Made by a program: the position numbers and the translations under genes. This document shows, piece by piece, positions 43,874 to 50,506 of a DNA stretch of 50,506 nt. The notes beneath the pieces are model-generated. The model did not search any database. It was not told where the DNA came from and saw only the letters and a program-made list of their open reading frames with translations. The DNA is from Akkermansia muciniphila (GTDB lineage Bacteria > Verrucomicrobiota > Verrucomicrobiia > Verrucomicrobiales > Verrucomicrobiaceae). The DNA lies in the NCBI GenBank assembly GCA_945863205.1, contig CAMAZK010000004.1, positions 1 to 50,506 on the forward strand, given 5' to 3'. How positions within the stretch are numbered: position 1 is the first letter of the stretch; each line of letters starts with the position of its first letter.

Positions 43874-45310
43874 CTACCGGTTCCAGCGCTGGTAGGCCGA
43901 CGAAAAATGCATCGGCAGCCCGCCTTCCGCCTGCGTGTGGGTGGAGACGAAGTCGATGGTTTTCGCGTCCGCAGGAATCTCGACTTCAGCGCTGCCAAGG
44001 CCGTCCGCATTCAGAGTCAGCGGCACCGATTCCCAACGATCGTATTCCGTCGCCAAAGTGTAAGGCGGATGACGGTTCACGCACCAGGAGAGTGCATTGC
44101 GCTGCGGAACGGTCCCTGCCGCGATTTGGACGGTCACTCGCAGTCTGTTACCCAGCGCGACGACTTCGAGCTTGGGGGGCGTTGGCAGCGAGCGAGCATC
44201 AAAGAAGTGGTGCCGGGCGAAGGCGAACAGATTTTCATCCGCTTCCGGCTGCGAGGGCGTCTGCAGCGTGAAGCCGCTGGTCTTCGGTCCGCCGTGCTGA
44301 CCGCCGGGCAGGATGTAGGTCGGGAAATCGGGATGTTTTTCGCCGAGTTGTCGCAAAGCGGGGCACACATTGTCATTCGTGCCGACATGGTAAAAAAACG
44401 CCAGCCCGCGCTTCCGCGCGGCATCGAGATGCTTGGCGATCAAGCAGGCGTTCCATGCCTCATCGTTCATTTGCAGCATTTCAGCCTCCGACCAGCCTGC
44501 GGCGCTCGCTTCTTGAATCGTGATCGCTTGATCGCCACGCCGTTGATCCCGCTCCTCCAGCGCCTGGCGTGCCGTCTCCGGCAGTTCCGGCGGCAAATGA
44601 TCGAGAAACGCCGCATTCATCGCCTCCTCCTCCTTCAAGGCGCTGCCGCGCACGTAGGCACCGCCCGGATTGCCGAGCATCGGTGCAACAACCGGCAGAA
44701 TCGCCGTGAAACGATCATCATGAATGCCGCAGATGGCCGCGCCGACACCGCGCTTCGATCCGCCGGTGGCGAGTACCTTCTTCGGTTGGAAAACAGCGCT
44801 TTCCGCGGCCGCAGCGGTCAGCGCACGCATGTCGCTCATACCCCAAATCCACGCAGGCGTGAAACGCGCGTCCTTCGTCTTCAAAAGCTGCTGCTTCATG
44901 CCGAGATGCAGCATTCCCTTCGGCTCCATCGCATCGATCGTGCCCATCCCGACCAGCACGATGCCCACGCCGTGCTCCGTGAGAAGTTTCAGCATCGCGC
45001 CCGAAGACAGCGCCGGTTTCAAAGCGAGGCCCATGTTCCCCACGATGACGTTCGAGCAAGGAAACCCATCATCCGGCGCACAAAACGTCACCGGCAGCCG
45101 TACTTTCTGCCCCGGCCACCATTCGCAGACGGTGATCTCGACAAGCTTCTGCTTCACGCCCTTCACCTTCGCCGCGGGTTGCCAGTCCTGAATGACTTTC
45201 GTTTCCAAAGTCGCCGCGTCGCGAATCGCCGTGTGATCAAAAGCGGCGGGTGTGATGTCGGCGAAGGCTGATGTTAGCAGCAGGGCGAACGCGGAAAGAA
45301 TGGGTTTCAT
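43874..45310 (-). CDS. Secreted alpha/beta-hydrolase-like protein (PhoPQ-activated pathogenicity-related-like)
   Basis: KKVLATGGSKRGVGAAICGIHDDRFTAILPVVAP, HVGTNDNVCP, ILPGGQHGG; signal peptide at MKPILSAFALLLTSAFA. Confidence 0.7.
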   Translation of the reverse strand: MKPILSAFALLLTSAFADITPAAFDHTAIRDAATLETKVIQDWQPAAKVKGVKQKLVEITVCEWWPGQKVRLPVTFCAPDDGFPCSNVIVGNMGLALKPALSSGAMLKLLTEHGVGIVLVGMGTIDAMEPKGMLHLGMKQQLLKTKDARFTPAWIWGMSDMRALTAAAAESAVFQPKKVLATGGSKRGVGAAICGIHDDRFTAILPVVAPMLGNPGGAYVRGSALKEEEAMNAAFLDHLPPELPETARQALEERDQRRGDQAITIQEASAAGWSEAEMLQMNDEAWNACLIAKHLDAARKRGLAFFYHVGTNDNVCPALRQLGEKHPDFPTYILPGGQHGGPKTSGFTLQTPSQPEADENLFAFARHHFFDARSLPTPPKLEVVALGNRLRVTVQIAAGTVPQRNALSWCVNRHPPYTLATEYDRWESVPLTLNADGLGSAEVEIPADAKTIDFVSTHTQAEGGLPMHFSSAYQRWNR

Positions 45311-45408
45311 CGGCCGCAGAGAACGGCGGGACAACGCGTTTGTGTCACGATCAAAGAATCCGAACGCGTGATTGCGCGCTGCGGGTACCAGATGCTATTT
45401 GATCTCCG

Positions 45409-46116
45409 ATGCCTTCTTCCATCGACTTGCACACCTGGGTGACAGAACAAGCGACCGCACGTCCAATTCTGGCTGACCGCTATTTCACAGCGTTGGATGA
45501 TGGAGAAATGAGCCGTGCGCATTTCATCCAAACGCAAACGCAGTTCTTCTTCGCCGTGCGCTACTTCTCCCGGCCGATGGCAGCGCTCATGGCGCGAATG
45601 CCGAGTTCGGCGCTGCGCCAGGGCTTGATTCACAATCTCGCGGAGGAGCACGGCGCTGACGACGCCAAGCCAGGCCTGCTTGATCCGACTTTGGCGCATG
45701 ACCAGACCTTCACTCGCTTTCTTGCGAGCCTCGGCGTCACCTTGGATGGGACGCTTCATGAAGGTCCGGCGGTGCGCGCGTTCAACAATGCGCTGATGGG
45801 CGTCTGCCTGATGGAGCCAGTGGCACTCGCCTTCGGCTGCCTCGGCGTGATCGAGCACACCTTTGCAGGCATCTCCGCCAGGATTGCCAGCGTGGTAGTT
45901 CAGCGGGGTTGGATTCCTGAAGGAGAACTCGTTCACTACAACCTTCACGCGGAGATCGACGAGCGCCACGCGGCGGATTTTTTCAAGGTGGTGGCAAAGG
46001 ACTGGCAAACGAGTGACGCAGCTCGTGCCGAGATCATGGACGGTGTTCATACGGGTTTGCACGTCTTCGGACGATTGTATCAAGATCTCTGGGACGATGC
46101 CAGCCGCCGATCATGA
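45409..46116 (+). CDS. Heme-oxygenase-like diiron oxidase (iron-containing redox enzyme family)
   Basis: RYFSRPMAALMARMP, HNLAEEHGADD, FGCLGVIEHTF, LVHYNLHAEIDERHAADFFKV metal-ligand pattern. Confidence 0.8.
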   Translation: MPSSIDLHTWVTEQATARPILADRYFTALDDGEMSRAHFIQTQTQFFFAVRYFSRPMAALMARMPSSALRQGLIHNLAEEHGADDAKPGLLDPTLAHDQTFTRFLASLGVTLDGTLHEGPAVRAFNNALMGVCLMEPVALAFGCLGVIEHTFAGISARIASVVVQRGWIPEGELVHYNLHAEIDERHAADFFKVVAKDWQTSDAARAEIMDGVHTGLHVFGRLYQDLWDDASRRS

Positions 46117-47060
46117 ACACAAATCTCCCCGCGCTGTCTCCCGAGCTCCTGAGCGCCTGTCATCAGCGCCAGACGGGCCTTCATTTGGCGCGTGTGTCAT
46201 TGTTTGGAGTGCTGTTTCTCGTAGGCGCGGGCGGTGCCGTCGTGGCGGCGGAGCGGGTATCGGCCGCCTGGCAGTGGGTGCTGCTCCTGCCTCTTTACCT
46301 GCTCGCGGGTGCGTCGCTGCACGGGATCAGCTTGTTCACGCATGAAGCCGTTCACGGCACTCTGATGAAGAACCGCTGGTGGAATGGGGTGCTCGGCGCG
46401 CTTTGTGCGATGCCCGTTCTGCAAAATTTCTCCGCCTACCGCGTGCTGCACCTGCGCCACCATGCGCATCTGGGTGAAGAAAACGACCCTGACCACTACG
46501 CAGCCTATACCCATTGGACCTGGCTCATTTTCACGATGAACTGGTTGAGGCTGCTCGTCGGCTATCCCATCTACATCACCGCGATCCCGCTGCTCGGGCT
46601 GAAACATGGCCGCAGGGCGGAGCGAGTGGGCATTCTCATCGAGCTGGGCGCGACGGCGCTGCTGGTTTGGGCCTGCCTGCTTTGGCTGCCCACACACTGG
46701 CTGCTGCACGGTTGGCTGATCCCGATGATCTTCATCAACACGATGGTGAATATCCGCGGCATGAGCCAGCACACGCTGCTCGAGCATGCGAGTGACGAGG
46801 TGCTGGGCACGCGCACCATTCTCACGACGCCGCTGGTTCGCTTTTTCATGTGCAACGAGAACTACCACCTGGAGCATCACCTGTATCCTGGCGTTCCGTG
46901 GCATCACCTGCCGCAGGTCCATGAAGAGCTGCGCCAGCCTTTGCTCAAAGCCGGCGCTCCTTTCATCCCCTCGTACGCCTCGTTCGTCGTGGAGTTCGTG
47001 CGCGACAGCATTCGCCGCAGCCCGCTGGGCAGACAAGGGAGCTCGCGACAGCTCTCCTAG
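46113..47060 (+). CDS. Membrane fatty-acid desaturase-like diiron protein
   Basis: His boxes HEAVHGTLMKNRWWN, HLRHHAHLGEENDPDHY, NYHLEHHLYPGVPWHHLP. Confidence 0.9.
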   Translation: MNTNLPALSPELLSACHQRQTGLHLARVSLFGVLFLVGAGGAVVAAERVSAAWQWVLLLPLYLLAGASLHGISLFTHEAVHGTLMKNRWWNGVLGALCAMPVLQNFSAYRVLHLRHHAHLGEENDPDHYAAYTHWTWLIFTMNWLRLLVGYPIYITAIPLLGLKHGRRAERVGILIELGATALLVWACLLWLPTHWLLHGWLIPMIFINTMVNIRGMSQHTLLEHASDEVLGTRTILTTPLVRFFMCNENYHLEHHLYPGVPWHHLPQVHEELRQPLLKAGAPFIPSYASFVVEFVRDSIRRSPLGRQGSSRQLS

Positions 47061-47066
47061 TTCTCA

Positions 47067-47906
47067 ATGGAACGACGCATTCAGATCCACGAGTGGCTGT
47101 ATCTCGGCCTGGGAATCAGCGTGAGTGGTGCGCTCGCGCTGCGCACCGGGATGATCGCCGCTGCTTTGTCTGTTGGGATTCTCACGGGCGGCTATGCTTG
47201 GCTGCTCACGCGTACCCGCTGCGGAAGTGTGACGCGCTTGGTTGCCGCTTACGGCGTGACTTGGGCGCTTTATGCCGGTTCTTCTGTGCTTGTGGAATGG
47301 ATGCAAGTGCCGCTGCGCCACCAAGCGCTGCTTGATTGGGATAGGACGCTGTTTGGTGAAACTCCAGCTGTCACACTCTCCGATGGCTTGTCCCAAACCA
47401 GCCATGAACTGCTGGCGCTGGGTTACATGAGCTACCACGTGTATTTGCACTGGGCTTTGATCGAAGCCCTTTGCTCACGGAGCGATGGGATGCGAGCCGA
47501 TCTCGGCAGCCGACTATTTACCGCCTTCGGAATCGGTTTCATCGGCTACATCGCATTTCCCGCCGCACCACCCGCGACTGCCTTTCCCGAGCTGTTCGCG
47601 CAACCCCTGCAAGGAGGTCTGTTCATGCGCCTGAATGAATCCATCAACGCAGCCATGGCTTCCCGCTACGACGCCTTTCCCAGTCTGCACGCTCTCATAG
47701 CCGTGACGTTGCTGGCGTGGGACTGGAGTCGTTGCCGCCGACGTTTCTGGCTGATGCTCATGCCTTCCGTGCTGATGCTCGCAGCGACACTCGGCCTGCG
47801 TTTTCACTACGCCGTGGATTTGCTCGTCAGCGCGGCTCTGTTCATCATGCTTACCCTTGCCAATGCCCGACTCACCTCTCCATCACGCCGATCCATGGGC
47901 GCTTGA
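47067..47906 (+). CDS. PAP2-superfamily membrane phosphatase/phosphotransferase
   Basis: SRYDAFPSLHALIAVTLLAWDW...LRFHYAVDLLVSAAL (PSLH ... HYxxD). Confidence 0.82.
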   Translation: MERRIQIHEWLYLGLGISVSGALALRTGMIAAALSVGILTGGYAWLLTRTRCGSVTRLVAAYGVTWALYAGSSVLVEWMQVPLRHQALLDWDRTLFGETPAVTLSDGLSQTSHELLALGYMSYHVYLHWALIEALCSRSDGMRADLGSRLFTAFGIGFIGYIAFPAAPPATAFPELFAQPLQGGLFMRLNESINAAMASRYDAFPSLHALIAVTLLAWDWSRCRRRFWLMLMPSVLMLAATLGLRFHYAVDLLVSAALFIMLTLANARLTSPSRRSMGA

Positions 47907-48900
47907 AGCCGCCCGCTTGCCACTTGCCTTTGCCCAGGTGCGTGAAGATCCGCGCTTGGACGTGGAGATCGTCCGCTCGCTACCTGAGAACGCCACCATC
48001 GTCATGATCGCGTCCGGCGGCGAGACGCTGGTGGAACTCGCCCGCCTGCCTGTGCAGCGCATCCACGCGGTGGACATGAATGAGGCGCAACTAGCGCTCG
48101 CTCGATTGAAATGCCATCTCGCGACACACCAAACGCCAGACGACACCTGCCGCCTACTCGGGCACGAACCGCTGCCGCCTGTGGAGCGCGGGAATGCGAT
48201 GCGGCGAGTCTTGGATGAGATGTCATGGCCGGAAGATGTCTTCGGACCACCAGATTTGGTTTCCGAACTCGGTGTCGATCATGCTGGTCGCTACGAACGC
48301 TGTTTTGCGGAAATCCGCCGCGTTTTCAAAACTGATGACGAGTGGATGACTGGAATCAAGATCGAGGAGGCGTTGGAGAAAGTGATGTCCTTGCCAAACC
48401 TCACGGCGCTATTCGGACACGAGGCAACACAGAATCCGGCACGCCCATTTCACGAGCATTTCGCCCAGCGCACCCGCATCGCCATGAGCCGAACTGATGC
48501 ATCCGTGAATCCGTTTCTCTGGCAGATGTATCGGGGCCGCTTTGCGCCCGGATATCGCTACGACTGGATGCAAAACTCCGCGCCGCTGCGCGCGGAAGTG
48601 ATCTGGCATCATGGCCGCATGGCGGACGTGCTAAACGGTATGGCGGAAGAATGCGCCGACCTCGTGCATCTTTCGAACATTCTCGACTGGCTCAGCCCTG
48701 ATGATGCCCGCATGACTTTGGCCGCCGCACGGCGCGTATTGCGGCCCGGTGGTCGCATGATCATTCGTCAGTTGAACTCCAGCCTGTGCATCACCGCACT
48801 TGCTGACGACTGGCTTTGGAACACGCCACTCGCAGCGGATATGGAACGGCGGGATCGCAGCTTTTTCTACCCGCAGATTCACCTCGGCACCCGCACATGA
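47857..48900 (+). CDS. DUF3419 family, BtaA-like SAM-dependent 3-amino-3-carboxypropyltransferase
   Basis: ATIVMIASGGETLVELARLPVQRIHAVDMNEAQLALARLK; NPFLWQMYRGRFAPGYRYDWMQ; LVHLSNILDWLSPDDARMTLAAARRVLRPGGRMIIRQLN. Confidence 0.82.
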   Translation: MPMPDSPLHHADPWALEAARLPLAFAQVREDPRLDVEIVRSLPENATIVMIASGGETLVELARLPVQRIHAVDMNEAQLALARLKCHLATHQTPDDTCRLLGHEPLPPVERGNAMRRVLDEMSWPEDVFGPPDLVSELGVDHAGRYERCFAEIRRVFKTDDEWMTGIKIEEALEKVMSLPNLTALFGHEATQNPARPFHEHFAQRTRIAMSRTDASVNPFLWQMYRGRFAPGYRYDWMQNSAPLRAEVIWHHGRMADVLNGMAEECADLVHLSNILDWLSPDDARMTLAAARRVLRPGGRMIIRQLNSSLCITALADDWLWNTPLAADMERRDRSFFYPQIHLGTRT

Positions 48901-49817
48901 CACTCCACTGCATGCAGGACCCGCCGCCTGGGTGGATGGGCGAAGCCCTCGAACGTTTCGAGCGGCAGTTCAGCTATCCGCTTGGTGCCGGGCAGCGCTT
49001 TCGCATCTCCCACGGTCGCGACTACCTGCCGTTTTTCCAAGCGATGGGCACTGCCAGCGTGCTCGTTGTCGAACGGGCAGGCGAAGTGCTTGGAACGCTG
49101 ACTCGCGTCGAGCGCTTGACATCCCTCCTGGGTGACGACACGGCACCCAAACTCCTGCATTACCTCTGCGATCTCAAAGTGGCCGCAAGCGCCCGCGGCA
49201 GCCGGGCGCTCCCGCTGCTCATGCGCGAGACGCGGCGTCAGATCGAGGCCAGCGGCTCCCTTTCCTGCTACGCCATCGTCATGGGCGGCACAGGGCGACT
49301 CCCCACCGATTACACGGGCCGGGTCAGCATTCCTCGTTTCGAAAAGCTGGGAGACATCATGATCGTGCGTGTTTCCGCAGGAACATCGGAACCTCAATCA
49401 CTGAAGTCTGACGATTTTCCGCACATGGATAACTCGATCCGCATCACAGGCGGGCAGCATGCTCTCCGCTCGTCAATGACCCCGATCTCATTGCGCGAGG
49501 GCGATGCCAGCGCCGTGCTGGAAGATACGAGACGCGGAAAGCGCCTTTGGATCGACGGCGCGGGAGAACTGCTCTCCGCTCATCTCTCGCACTTCCAATT
49601 CCGAACGATTCAATCAGCAGCAGCTCTGCTAGAGAAAGCAGCCATCGAAGCCCAGCGCACAGGATTCCCTGCCTTCTTCACCGCCGTGCCTCAAGCTATA
49701 TGGAATCAGCTTCAACCAGCGCTCCATGCGCTGAGCGTGCAGGAATCTCCAGCCAGCATCTTCGGTCATCACTTGCCCTCGAACTGCGAATGGTGGATCG
49801 ACACTGCCGAGATTTAG
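48897..49817 (+). CDS. GNAT-like acyltransferase-fold protein
   Basis: ATG overlaps the preceding TGA; GEVLGTLTRVERLTSLLG..., LCDLKVAASARGSRALPLLMRETRRQI (GNAT-like beta-alpha pattern). Confidence 0.55.
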   Translation: MTLHCMQDPPPGWMGEALERFERQFSYPLGAGQRFRISHGRDYLPFFQAMGTASVLVVERAGEVLGTLTRVERLTSLLGDDTAPKLLHYLCDLKVAASARGSRALPLLMRETRRQIEASGSLSCYAIVMGGTGRLPTDYTGRVSIPRFEKLGDIMIVRVSAGTSEPQSLKSDDFPHMDNSIRITGGQHALRSSMTPISLREGDASAVLEDTRRGKRLWIDGAGELLSAHLSHFQFRTIQSAAALLEKAAIEAQRTGFPAFFTAVPQAIWNQLQPALHALSVQESPASIFGHHLPSNCEWWIDTAEI

Positions 49818-50506
49818 CGGTTAGGGACTTTCGGCACCTTTGAGTCGTCTCCAGGCGTCCACCAGGCGTCGAGTTGAGTCCGCATCAACTTCACCATATC
49901 CGGCTGCCCGACAGCGAGATTGTGTTTTTCTCCAGGATCGGCGACGACGTCGAACAGGGCGGTTTCGCTCAAATAGTCACCCCAGGCGCTCTTTCCGCTG
50001 GGGACGATGAGCTTGAAGTTGCCGCTGCGAATCCAGCGGTAGGCGATGTCACGTGAGGGATGGCCGAGGCTGCTGGCATCTCCGGGATAGATCTCGCCAA
50101 AGACGGGCTGGTCTTTGAGTTTGGATTCTCCGATGGCCGCCGACCACAGGCTGCGGCCTGACAATGATGCGATGGCATTCGGTTTGCCGATGGCCGCGAG
50201 CACCGTGGGCAGAAGATCGACGCTGCTGACGAGCTGCTCATGCGTCTCCGCTTTCGTGTGACTGTCCCAGCGGATCAGGATCGGCGTGCGCAGGCCGTCT
50301 TCGAAGGGCGAGTACTTGCTCTCGTGCGTGTGCGCGAACTCCTGCGGGCTCTTTTTCATGCGCTCGGGGCCGGGCGTCCAGCCGTTGTCCACGACGAAAA
50401 TGAAGAGCGTGTCCTTCGTGAGGCCGCGCTGCTCGATCATGGCCATCAAATCGCCCACCGTGTCGTCAAACTGGCTGACGGAGGCGAGGTACGGGATGCG
50501 ATTCTC
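49814..50506 (-). CDS. Sulfatase, C-terminal portion (5' end beyond window)
   Basis: TLFIFVVDNGWTPGPERMKKSP...YSPFEDGLRTPILIRWDS; frame remains open to the window edge. Confidence 0.88.
   Translation of the reverse strand, partial: ENRIPYLASVSQFDDTVGDLMAMIEQRGLTKDTLFIFVVDNGWTPGPERMKKSPQEFAHTHESKYSPFEDGLRTPILIRWDSHTKAETHEQLVSSVDLLPTVLAAIGKPNAIASLSGRSLWSAAIGESKLKDQPVFGEIYPGDASSLGHPSRDIAYRWIRSGNFKLIVPSGKSAWGDYLSETALFDVVADPGEKHNLAVGQPDMVKLMRTQLDAWWTPGDDSKVPKVPNR

Noticed and set aside
1-50506. tRNA, rRNA, prophage or classical transposase genes
   Set aside because: No convincing sequence for any of these was seen by eye; a tRNAscan/Infernal run would be needed to exclude small RNAs.

Overview
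This 50.5 kb GC-rich window is most consistent with a Verrucomicrobia (PVC) chromosome. The calls rest on reading the supplied translations and DNA by eye; no searches were run. The left ~20 kb is mostly housekeeping: pyrE, an LptF/G-like permease, moaD, hpt, pdxH, a GbsR/MarR regulator, a sigma-70 factor, PDH E1-beta and E2 with a HicBA-like pair between them, pfk, a DMT transporter, a DUF1080 protein, an adenylate cyclase and an LpxL-WaaF fusion. From 21.4 kb to the right edge there are ten cysteine-type sulfatase genes (one truncated by the window edge), plus PVC dehydrogenase-like proteins and a CPBP protease. A tightly packed five-gene operon at 45.4-49.8 kb looks lipid-related: a heme-oxygenase-like diiron oxidase, a membrane desaturase, a PAP2 protein, a DUF3419/BtaA-like aminocarboxypropyltransferase and a GNAT-like protein. 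The strongest candidates for something new are: (1) two GxxExxY (PD-(D/E)XK-like) genes bracketed by palindromic repeats, one within a 958-bp unit with perfect 25-bp terminal inverted repeats; (2) the five-gene operon; and (3) short palindromic repeats inserted in frame in coding sequences, including a 36-bp hairpin inside a sulfatase signal peptide, plus a repeat-like 23-mer shared with another sulfatase leader.
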